Source: G965216255 sp965216255 | GTDB lineage: Bacteria > Bacteroidota > Rhodothermia > Rhodothermales > Bin80 | DNA length: 64,000 bases | Assembly: GCA_965216255.1 (NCBI GenBank) | Contig: OZ244148.1 | Location: 620,001 to 684,000, forward strand | Direction of reading: 5' to 3' | In this document: positions 33,566-42,000 of the stretch, in pieces | How positions within the stretch are numbered: position 1 is the stretch's first letter | Layout of the letters: the number at the start of each line of letters is the position of its first letter | Program-made: the position numbers and the translations under genes | Notes under the pieces: generated by a model | What the model saw: only the letters and a program-made list of their open reading frames with translations | The model's database searches: none | Told to the model about the DNA's origin: nothing

Positions 33566-35569
33566 TCAGAATGATATCTCAAGACCGGCCGCTACCTCCC
33601 GGCCTGGCCCAGGCAGCCCAAGCTGCGGCAGCACTACGTCGTCCGTTATGTTGTTTATGCGGGCAATAAGCTGAATGCCCCATCGCCCGGGCAACATCAG
33701 CATGGTCAAGCGTGCGTTTACGACAAATGAGCAGGCCAGAGGTACCAGTTCATTCGCCGGCGCAAGACCATGGGCCTTTCCCGTATACACCGCTTCCATG
33801 GCCGCTGAAAAGCCGCTTGCGTGGTTATATCTCAGCGCACCCAAACCCAGCAATGCGGGTTTCTCCACGAGCGGCTCCCGCAAGCCGCCGTTAAAGGCAC
33901 GGGGCCGCATCCAGGTCAGGTTGCCATCGAAGGCCATCCCGTGGACAAGGCGCGAAGCCATGGTTACCTCAATGCCTGCAACGCGACTGCCATCCAGGTT
34001 TACCCTTTGGCGGCGCGGCACGTCCTCTCCCTTGACACTAACCATGCGCTGGTCGATGGTGTCGTAAGTACGCTGCAGGAAAGCTGTCAACCCGCCCCCA
34101 AATCCGTCCTGTTCCCAGGTTACCGCCAGCTCGGAGATAATCGAAGATTCGGCCCGAAGCCGGTCGTTGACCAGAAACCGCCCCAGCGCCTCACCAAATA
34201 ACTCACGCATAGTTGGAAACCTCACCTTTCTTCCGGCTGCCGCGCGCACAGTCCACGGGTCCGAAAGCGAATACATGAAGCCTGCCGTCAGGCCATAGTC
34301 AACCTGCGCGCCGCGGGCGGGCTTGTCTCCCGTCTCCGGCGTGGCAATGCCATCTATACTCGCACCCAGTACCATCCTGGCCGCCCCCGGAAAGGCGTAC
34401 TCGATACCTGTACTCCAAACATGTTGGCGGAAGGAGCGACGCAATGACGATACCTCGGTACCAATGGCGATGTCCGTTTGCAGATGGCGGCTGGTTAGTG
34501 CATTCAAGGCCATGCTGAATTCTCCCGAGCCCGCCTCTGTCTGCAGCGTCATCCTTGTGCCGAAGGTGTGGTCCTCGTCGTCCTGTTGCGCCTGGTCCCG
34601 CGCATAGGACGCACTCTCATATTGCAGTATAGACTGGTCAAATGTGCTCCCCCAGAGAGTCCCGCGAAAAAGGGTAGCTCCCATCGGCACGCTTGCACTC
34701 GCAATGGCCATCGCGGTAGACCAGTCCGGGTAGCGCCAGTAGCGAACCGGCGCCATGCGGGGATCCAGATGCCCCTCTGGAGCAACGCCCTTCTTGCCAT
34801 CCAGCCGAAGGAACGAAAGTCCAATCCGTGCACCATTTTCCGTGCCATATGTCGCCCGTCCGAAAAGACTCACCGACTCCCGATCCGTATTGGTCCGCTT
34901 GCTGCGATCAAACTGGCCATGTGGCAAGTCCGCATCTCTGGGGACCGCAAGGGCATTACGATGCGAGTAGCCTCCCGAGAAAGCATAGCTCAGCCGCGGC
35001 CCGCGGCCAAGATGCGAAAAGCTTCCCTGCAATGCCCCAGGAGATCCTCCACCCGCCGAAACCTGGGTAAACTTGCCCGGGTGGCTGAGCTCATGAGAAG
35101 TCATATTGAGTGCCCCCCCGAGTACATTGGTACCGTAAAGCACCGACGGTACGCCCTTAGCCACCATGATCTCTCCCACAACCTCTGTAGGCACAAGGCC
35201 CAAGTCTACGCGGTTGTCCCACGGTACATTGAGCAGCGCGCCATCAAAGTAGACCGATACCTGTCGCTCTCCCGCACTACGAATATATACGAGCGTCTCC
35301 CCGCGTGAATTGGTCTGGGTATGGGCTCCGGCAATGCGCCGCAGAACACCGTCAATCGCTGGCGAGTCCGAACCGGCAATGGCTGAAAGCGGAACGCGCT
35401 GCAACGTATTCACGGCACGGCGTTCCGCCGACTCACCACGCGCCCCTACAACGATCTCTCCCAGCGTGTGATGGTGCCTTATCGAATCATCGGGCGTTGC
35501 CTGCGCCAGCACCGACTGCAGGCTAGCAAGCGGCAATAGCAGAAAAAAAAGCCGGGCCATGGACGCCAT
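33566..35569 (-). CDS. TonB-dependent outer-membrane receptor
   Basis: A 667-residue receptor without a carboxypeptidase-like domain. The signal peptide MARLFFLLLPLASLQSVLAQ is followed by HTLGEIVVGARGESAERRAV, a TonB-box-like segment, then the plug: SPAIDGVLRRIAGAHTQTNS, ETLVYIRSAGERQVSVYFDG, VVGEIMVAKGVPSVLYGTNV and LGGALNMTSHE. The barrel ends VAAGLEISF with the C-terminal Phe. The layout is that of cobalamin, siderophore or metal receptors of BtuB type, but the ligand cannot be told. It is 23 bp downstream of a small lipoprotein gene and in line with glgC; whether all three share one transcript is not clear. Confidence 0.9.
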   Translation of the reverse strand: MASMARLFFLLLPLASLQSVLAQATPDDSIRHHHTLGEIVVGARGESAERRAVNTLQRVPLSAIAGSDSPAIDGVLRRIAGAHTQTNSRGETLVYIRSAGERQVSVYFDGALLNVPWDNRVDLGLVPTEVVGEIMVAKGVPSVLYGTNVLGGALNMTSHELSHPGKFTQVSAGGGSPGALQGSFSHLGRGPRLSYAFSGGYSHRNALAVPRDADLPHGQFDRSKRTNTDRESVSLFGRATYGTENGARIGLSFLRLDGKKGVAPEGHLDPRMAPVRYWRYPDWSTAMAIASASVPMGATLFRGTLWGSTFDQSILQYESASYARDQAQQDDEDHTFGTRMTLQTEAGSGEFSMALNALTSRHLQTDIAIGTEVSSLRRSFRQHVWSTGIEYAFPGAARMVLGASIDGIATPETGDKPARGAQVDYGLTAGFMYSLSDPWTVRAAAGRKVRFPTMRELFGEALGRFLVNDRLRAESSIISELAVTWEQDGFGGGLTAFLQRTYDTIDQRMVSVKGEDVPRRQRVNLDGSRVAGIEVTMASRLVHGMAFDGNLTWMRPRAFNGGLREPLVEKPALLGLGALRYNHASGFSAAMEAVYTGKAHGLAPANELVPLACSFVVNARLTMLMLPGRWGIQLIARINNITDDVVLPQLGLPGPGREVAAGLEISF

Positions 35570-35592
35570 ACCTGCACAATACCCTTGCGTCC

Positions 35593-36147
35593 CTACCGTT
35601 CCACCGCAGACGGTACACTTGCAAGAATTTGGTCAAGTTGCGGCGTGGAGGCGGCGAGGCGGGCGTAGAGCGGTGGAGCCACGTCGTAGCGGGCCCGCTC
35701 CCGGGCCACAGGGGCATTTTCGCCTGTCAATGCCGCCTCCAAATCGTGCAGCACGGACACGTACCGGTCCTGCAAGATCTGCCTGTCAGCAATCATGCCT
35801 CCGTACGCGGCATGCACGATACGATAGCGATCGGGCCCTACCCAGGAGAAAAGCACATTGTCTTCCTGAGGCAGCGACGACGCAATCCGGGCATGTTCGG
35901 AAGAGAGATTGCGGTGGTGCGCTACGGTGGCCGCATACCGCTCGACAAGAGGCTGCAGACCGGCATGCTCCTGGGCGGCGCGGCCCAGCGCGTCCAGATC
36001 GCCTTCGGCCTCTACAAGGTCGGCGCTCAGGCGCTGGGCAGATGCAAGGATTCTGGCCTGAATCAAATCAGCGCTGTCATCGCTGCCATACATCCGGCAG
36101 CCGGCCAGAGAAATAACGCAGCCCAGGATAAGGATTCGCGTGCACAT
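35593..36147 (-). CDS. Hypothetical lipoprotein
   Basis: A 184-residue lipoprotein from ATG 36147; a Met nine codons upstream is possible but puts a basic leader ahead of the signal. The signal MCTRILILGCVISLAGC ends in the lipobox LAGC. The mature part is mostly helical and charged (ADLIQARILASAQRLSADLV, EAEGDLDALGRAAQEHAGLQ, SSEHARIASSLPQE), then WVGPDRYRIVHAAYGGMIAD and further helices, with no recognised family. It could be a periplasmic coiled-coil factor. It lies 12 bases after glgC (counted from the longer start) and 23 bp before the TonB receptor, suggesting a functional link with the receptor, for example as an accessory protein. Confidence 0.68.
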   Translation of the reverse strand: MCTRILILGCVISLAGCRMYGSDDSADLIQARILASAQRLSADLVEAEGDLDALGRAAQEHAGLQPLVERYAATVAHHRNLSSEHARIASSLPQEDNVLFSWVGPDRYRIVHAAYGGMIADRQILQDRYVSVLHDLEAALTGENAPVARERARYDVAPPLYARLAASTPQLDQILASVPSAVER

Positions 36148-36186
36148 GACCTTGAAATGGCTTTTCAACTGCAACGCCCGTCGCAG

Positions 36187-37449
36187 TCAGATGATCGTTC
36201 CGGCCGCGATTTCGGCATTCTTGGGTATGACCACGATTCCGTCTCGAATGTAAAACCCATCACCATCGTGGTCCTGCACACCCACGGCGTTACGGATTGT
36301 GCAACCATCGCCAATTCCCGCATTCTTGTCAATGATGGCTCCCGAGATGGTACACCCTGCCCCGATGCCGGAATGCTGCGGACCTTCCATACTGTCGCGA
36401 TCTTCGTACGGGAGCCAGGGGTAATAGTCCGCGCCCATGACGATTGAGCGCTCTATGACTGTGTCGCGTCCCACATGCGATCGAATTCCGATCACGGAGT
36501 TGGCGATGCGGCAGCGCTCCAGAACGGAGCCTTCTGAAATGAGAGAATCCTGTATTTCTGCCGCGTGAAGCCGGGCCGGCGGCAGCATCCGTGCATTCGT
36601 ATAAAGGGGCATGTGAGCATCGTAAATGCTGAATTCCGGTCGCCGGTTGGCAAGTAGCAAATTGGCATCAAAGAATGACCGGATCGTCCCGATATCATTC
36701 CAGAATCCGTCAAACGGATAACTGACGACGCTCTGGCTTCCGATGGCGTTGGGAATGACTTGCTTACCGAAGTCATTGTCGTCCGGCCTACCTGCCAGGG
36801 TAGCTCGCAGGACATCCCCCCCAAATACGTAAATACCCATGGACGCCAGGAAGGTACGTCCCCCCTGCCTCATAGCCTCCGATACCGGACTCTGCTTGCC
36901 CTCCAGGTCCTGCGGCTTCTCATGAAACTCCGTGACGCGGTGATTAGCGTCGGTCTTCAGGATCCCTAACTCGGGCGCCTTTGCGGCCGTAACCGGAGTG
37001 GTAGCTATGGTGATATCAGCGCCGTGCTCCCTGTGGTGCGCCATCAGTTTGCGGTAGTCCATGGAATACAACTGGTCCCCGGATAGGATCAGCACGTGCT
37101 CATGGCGGTACACGCAATAGTGCGGCATGATCTGCCGCACGGCATCGGCCGTGCCCTGAAACCATGCGAGGGAAGCCCTCGTCTGCTCGGCGGCGATGAC
37201 AGTCACAAAGCCCTGCCTAAAGCGGTCCATATCATACGTTAGGGCCACATGGCGGTTGAGGCTGGCAGAGTTGAATTGGGTTAGCACAAAGATCTTGTGC
37301 AACTCTGAGTTAATGCAGTTTGAGACCGGTACGTCTATGAGTCGGTACTTGCCAGCCAGCGGCACGGCTGGCTTGGCCCGATGCTGAGTAAGCGGAAACA
37401 GACGCGTACCGGCGCCCCCGCCTAGGATGAGTGCAATGCAATGATCCAT
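36187..37449 (-). CDS. glgC: Glucose-1-phosphate adenylyltransferase (ADP-glucose pyrophosphorylase)
   Basis: A 420-residue nucleotidyltransferase that makes ADP-glucose for glycogen or other alpha-glucans. LILGGGAGTRLFPLTQHRAK is the nucleotide-binding loop, then PAVPLAGKYRLIDVPVSNCI, FVLTQFNSASLNRHVALTYD, ILSGDQLYSMDYRKLMAHHR, ITEFHEKP-like VTEFHEKPQD, GIYVFGGDVL, and VISYPFDGFW-like VVSYPFDGFWNDIGTIRSFF. The C-terminal left-handed beta-helix has hexapeptides such as ISEGSVLERCRIANSVIGIR and a final GIVVIPKNAEI. The pattern is close to plant- and cyanobacterium-like GlgC proteins. glgA and glgB are not in the window. It lies next to the second gene graveyard. Confidence 0.94.
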   Translation of the reverse strand: MDHCIALILGGGAGTRLFPLTQHRAKPAVPLAGKYRLIDVPVSNCINSELHKIFVLTQFNSASLNRHVALTYDMDRFRQGFVTVIAAEQTRASLAWFQGTADAVRQIMPHYCVYRHEHVLILSGDQLYSMDYRKLMAHHREHGADITIATTPVTAAKAPELGILKTDANHRVTEFHEKPQDLEGKQSPVSEAMRQGGRTFLASMGIYVFGGDVLRATLAGRPDDNDFGKQVIPNAIGSQSVVSYPFDGFWNDIGTIRSFFDANLLLANRRPEFSIYDAHMPLYTNARMLPPARLHAAEIQDSLISEGSVLERCRIANSVIGIRSHVGRDTVIERSIVMGADYYPWLPYEDRDSMEGPQHSGIGAGCTISGAIIDKNAGIGDGCTIRNAVGVQDHDGDGFYIRDGIVVIPKNAEIAAGTII

Positions 37450-37745
37450 AGCAGATACCTGGCTAGCGCAACGGTCGGCTCGCCCGGAAGATACGCACGA
37501 GCATGCGGCGTTGTCCTACCAATCAAATCCCACTTCGATCTACTACTCCTGCTGAATGATGCAATGGGCACCGATGCGGATCAGTCCGTAAAGAAAGCCG
37601 TGGGCCTTTTCCAAGCTTGGCAGTGCATGGACATTGGGATGGTGCGCCGTTTCTGAGACGGGTCTTGAAAGTGCCGTAAAGGGCGGTCAGACCGGGATTC
37701 ATGGAAGGTACTCTTAGCCAGTCCCTTCTATTGTTGACAATATAT
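37450..37745. other. Non-coding stretch upstream of glgC
   Basis: No gene is recognisable. It should contain the glgC promoter, but I could not identify one with confidence. A perfect TTGACA at 37734-37739 is not followed by a TATAAT-like box at 16-18 bp. Confidence 0.35.
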
Positions 37746-37930
37746 CTAGTGTATGCGTGCCATGCGCCGATAGTTGTAGGTGCGAAGCGTCAGTGCATTG
37801 CGACAAGCTGCCTCCATGCGGCGCGTCCCATGTAGATTATCCATGCACGCACTGCAGTCGTGTGCCTTGACACCACGCTCCTCCCATAGCACAACCGTCA
37901 ATGCTGTGGTGGCGGGGCCGACATCAACTG
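37746..37930 (-). pseudogene. IS21-family transposase (IstA) C-terminal remnant
   Basis: The minus strand encodes VGPATTALTVVLWEERGVKA, HDCSACMDNLHGTRRMEAAC and RNALTLRTYNYRRMARIH, then TAG at 37746. This matches the end of IS21 transposases, which read IGPxT-x-LV, PEQGxRxCxGILxL, RLEAACxRAL and YRSVxxIL. Farther upstream on the same strand, in another frame (about 38100-38390), AVSAGLWCDVYLERITATRF and RRVYLATRS resemble the preceding VDVRLTxxTVEVFxRGxRVASH block, so the remnant may extend to there with frameshifts. The helper gene istB, expected just downstream, is not seen. The element is dead and its ends were not found. Confidence 0.58.
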
Positions 37931-38462
37931 CCCTTCTAAAATGGCTGTCCGGCGAAGCCTTGCGCGACGTCCCGGGGCCACAACGTCATCGCTGAGCAAG
38001 TTATCCGTGCCACAATGAATCGTGATTGCAAATGCTACCGGCCGCAGCGTGTCGGACACCGCCATTACCCCGGGTTGACCCGCTTCCGGTTCATCAAGCA
38101 TCACGCAGAAAGCTCGCTGAACACGTTGTTGACAGACCTTGTGGCCAGATACACACGGCGGAATCGCGTCGCCGTTATGCGTTCCAGATAGACGTCGCAC
38201 CACAGCCCTGCGGAAACTGCGCGTGGCATGATCTCCCACCCAAATCCATGGGCCGCTTTCCGAATCGAGAACGATCTCCAGTTATTCTCCATCGCCCACG
38301 TCTCCGGCTGTTCCTGAACTGTCTGTACGGTCGTACCGATGCCAACCACGATATGGCTAATGCCGGCTCGCAGGCGTCCAGTCACATCCAACTGTTGGAG
38401 ATCGACATACTATCCGGCTTCCCTATCCGCTCCCTGTTTAGCCAGACATTGGCCGGTGTAAC
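37931..38462. other. Degenerate stretch, probably the eroded body of the IS21 element
   Basis: Minus-strand frames here (for example 38101-38391) are open for 90-110 codons but carry no intact domain. Part of one frame resembles an internal IstA block as described for the neighbouring remnant. The first base of an IS66-derived mini-element is at 38463. Nothing else is recognised. Confidence 0.4.
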
Positions 38463-38874
38463 GTAAGCGTCCGGTGAGAAGGCCCCAGCCCGGTCACGGC
38501 TTAACCAGTGCCGCCAAGAACGAGGAGGATACCGGCACGAAGAAGCGCAGCCGCACCCCGCTCGGATACACCACCTCCGTCTGCCCATGCAGAGCAGGGG
38601 CCCCTATATCTCCACAAAGGCTGCGCCTTCGGATGCAGCGGCCTTCTTACCATACTTGTGCCGCCAGTAACACAGCTGCGAACGGCAGATTCCGTGCTCG
38701 GCACAAAAGGCCTTCGCTGTCTGGCTCCCTGCCAGGTACTGTGCTACCAGCGGAAACATTTCTTCGCCGTGCGTCTGGGCTTGCGCATCAGTCGTGGGCT
38801 TTGATCCTTGGGTCAGGTGACAATCTCCTGACCAGCCCTTCACCCATGCAATGTGTGGTTCACCGGACGCTTAC
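38463..38874 (-). mobile_element. IS66-derived mini-element (412 bp) with both terminal inverted repeats
   Basis: The left end reads GTAAGCGTCCGGTGA at 38463-38477 and the right end is its exact reverse complement, TCACCGGACGCTTAC, at 38860-38874. GTAAGCG is the characteristic end of IS66-family elements. Between the ends lies only a decayed tnpA-like frame on the minus strand; tnpB and the transposase gene tnpC are absent, so the element cannot move by itself. The eight flanking bases are GGTGTAAC on the left and CCTGTAAT on the right; they share TGTAA in register, consistent with a diverged 8-bp target duplication as made by IS66. It could be mobilised in trans by a full IS66 element elsewhere in the genome. 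Confidence 0.8.
38494..38843 (-). pseudogene. IS66 accessory protein TnpA, frameshifted
   Basis: From ATG 38843 the frame reads EEMFPLVAQYLAGSQTAKAF, CAEHGICRSQLCYWRHKYGK and EGAAFVEI, then TAG near 38604. The helix-turn-helix part AEHGIxRSQLxYWxxKY is typical of IS66 TnpA. Homology resumes after a shift of frame with APALHGQTEVVYPSGVRLRF and FVPVSSSFLAALVKP, ending at a TGA at 38494-38496; the PSGVRLR block is the normal C-terminus. So one small insertion or deletion near 38600 broke the gene. It fills almost all of the 412-bp mini-element, starting 17 bp inside the right inverted repeat. Confidence 0.74.
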
Positions 38875-38954
38875 CCTGTAATGCCCTGCTGGAGCCCCCC
38901 ACAAGCCAGAAGGCATTTTCGGCCAGGCACGAAGTAGCAAGAAGCCCTCAAAGG

Positions 38955-38971
38955 CGGGGCCTATTGCCCCG
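38955..38971 (-). terminator. Possible hairpin downstream of the giant surface-protein gene
   Basis: CGGGGC and GCCCCG form a perfect 6-bp stem with a 5-base loop, about 60 bp after the stop of the giant gene on its own strand. Read on the minus strand it is followed by CCTTTGAGG, which has only a short T-run. It may act as a weak terminator. The remaining bases up to 39031 show no gene. Confidence 0.3.
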
Positions 38972-39031
38972 GACTCTTGCCATCGATTTCATCCGGCTTA
39001 ACGTCCATGGCGAGCATGGCCGATGCCGCGG

Positions 39032-42000
39032 TTACCAGCGCATGGTTCCGCGGACGCTGACGCCGTAGTTGCGTTTGTTCACGGCTACAGTGCGCGCCAC
39101 GGCCTCCATGGACAGGTTCAGGTAGCGACGCATAGCCACTTCGTAGCCCAGCCTGTATTCTCTGCCTTGCTCCTGCAAGGTCATTGCTGCCACCGGCCTT
39201 GCGACTCCCGTGCCCACTATGGAGGGCATGCCATATCCGAGCGCCAGCTCCAATCTTCTTGCACCCGATATTCCATGCAGCGCGTCTTCTATGGATGCCG
39301 GTCGCCACAACGCTTGCATGCCACCCGAGTGCGCTGTGCCCCACGAGGGCCGTATGGATGCCGCAGGACCCAGGCCCGCGGCGTTGCCATAGTGCAGAGC
39401 CCCGGCTAGGCCCCATTCCGTGAAGCCTGTCGAGGCATGGGCCAGCAGCCCCCGGGAGGTTACTTCCGCTTTCAGCGCATTGCCAGCATAGCGTACGCCT
39501 CCGGCTACTTCCACGCCGATACCGGTCTCGGCATCTCCTCCATCCTGCCGCACGGAAGCCTCCACATACGGGCTCCACCCCTGGCTCAGACGCAAGACGC
39601 CCTCCAGGCCCGCACGCACACGGTGCACGAGTACGTCCAGATTGTCCGCCGTCGTGCGAACCACCAGTGCGTCCGCCTCATACGAGACATGAGCTTGTCC
39701 CATTTTCAGAAGCCCAACACGCATGCCGGCTAACCCCATAACAGCATCCAGCGCAGACTCCAGGCTGTCTTCCGATTCCAGCAGCGCCGTGCCAGCCCCG
39801 TACCCGGCCATGCCCCAGACGGAACGCCTTGTATTGCCGTATCGCACGTACGGATAGATCCCCGTGAGGCTAGAGCGTGCTTCACCTTCCAGATCCACCG
39901 CCGCAAACGTGCCGTCGCCCCGGCTGTGGGCCAACAGCACTCCGGTCAACCAGCCTCGCGGCGACAGGTAATCCACGCCTAACGCCGCCGTCGAAACATT
40001 GCCCTTGATACTTAGCTGCCCGTCTCTGCCATTAAAGCGCGTATACGCTCCGCGCCCCCAGAGACTCATCTCACCCTGCCCTCTCGCAGATTTCAGGGCC
40101 ATCGAACAGCCCGAAAACAATTCGCCAACCGACGGATCCCATGACGGATTCATGTATCGGAAATGCTTGATGCCACTGCCCATCCGTGGCGTACAGTGCG
40201 GTGCAGACGTGAGCCACTGCACGCGATCTTCCAGTGCACTGGCCACATGACCGGCTGACGTCCTGCTGAAGCGGGCCAGCCATTGTGCCATTACGTCGCC
40301 GAGCACCGATCCGCCCTCCACAATCGTGGCCGTTGCTGAGGGGTCCTCTATCTGTGCATGGGTGGCTGATTCCAGCGCCAGGGTAAATGTCTCTGTGGCC
40401 CAGTCCCGGCCATCCCTTATCAACTTTACCGCTATCGTCTCCTCGATCTGTCCAGGCTCAAACGTCACCGTCCCTTGCTGACCCTCATAGTCTGCTCCGG
40501 CCTCGGCGCTACCATCCACGGTGCGGTAGCCCACCATCACCATCCTGCTGCTCGGCTCCGATAGCCACACCCGAAACGAAGCAACACCATCCTCTTCACT
40601 CACCGTTACGTCGTCTATCCGCAGCAATGGCTGCCCCTCGTTGTCCAAAATCGTCCCCGTGGCCTCTCCCCTCGCTATGACGGCATTGCTTACATCGCTT
40701 AGCGTCACCTTGAAGGTCTCCTCCGCACTCTCATCCAGAACATCGTCCACAATAGAGACGGCTATCCTGCCCGTCCGGCTTCCCGGCTCAAACACCATGA
40801 TGCCATGCGAGGCCGTATAGTCGCTACCCTGCTGCGCCGTCTCATCCGAAGTCGCAAAACTGACGCTCACGAACTTTCCGCTCACCTGACTCATCCTCAC
40901 CACAAAGTTCGCCATACCTGCATCCTCCGCTACCGTTACATCAAAGATGCTCAGCGATACCGACTCGTCGTCGTCCAATATGGTGCCCCGGCCTTCTTCG
41001 TCGGCTATTTCGGCAGCGACCGCCGCACTTAGCGTAACCAGAAAGGTCTCTGCATCCGGCTCGTCCACGCCGTCCGACTCCACCGGCACAGGGATCTGCG
41101 CTTCCACCTCTCCCGGCTCCAACACCAACGTGCCACTCGTATTCACATAATCCAGCCCCGCCGTCGCCGTCTCGTCTGAAGTCGCATAGTTTACCAGCAC
41201 ACGCTCCGAACTGGCATGACTCATTCCTACCGTGAACACCGCACTTGCCTCGTCTTCCACTACCGTCACATCATCTATCCGCAGTGCGGGGGTAGCATCA
41301 TTGTCCATGATAATGCCCCGTGCCTGCGCAGATCCCAACGTCGCCCGCTCTGCACCGGTAAGCCGCAGCAAAAACGCCTCATCGGGCTCATCCACCTCAT
41401 CCTCAAGCACAACCACGGTAAGCGTACCCGTTCCAAAACCCGGTGGTATGCTCAGCCTTCCTGATGCAGATGTGTAGTCCAGACCCTCCCTGGCCGTGAT
41501 GTCCTCCGTCTCGTATTCCACCTCCACAGGCCACGCACTCCTGCCACGCAGCGTCACCGTGAAGACGGCCGCTGCATCCCCTTCGCCCACGGTTACATTT
41601 CCCGCCACTTCCACCACCGGCGCCTCATCGTCATCGAGTATCGTTGCCGTGGCTACAGACCGTACCAACTCCGCATTCAGCGCTCCGCTTATCAGCACCG
41701 TAAACGTCTCGTCCGGCTCGTCTATGCCATCATCTACCACCGGCACCTCAATGACCTTGGCTATTTCTCCCCTTTCAAATGTCAGAGCCCCTCGCGTCGT
41801 ATGATAGTCCGAGCCAGACTCCGCCGTAGCTTCACGGGTCGCGTAGACTATGGTGACAGGCTTAAGACTGACGCCATCAAGACTCACAGCAAATCTGGCT
41901 ACCCCTTCCCCCTCTACCACCGTCACTCCCGTGATATCCACCTTCCGCAAATCATTGTCCCGTATCGTCGCCGTAGCCTCCGCATCCACCAGCGTAGCGT

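Noticed and set aside
37734..37739. Perfect TTGACA promoter element
   Set aside because: No -10 box at 16-18 bp, and members of this phylum use a different primary promoter consensus; also it lies in transposon debris.
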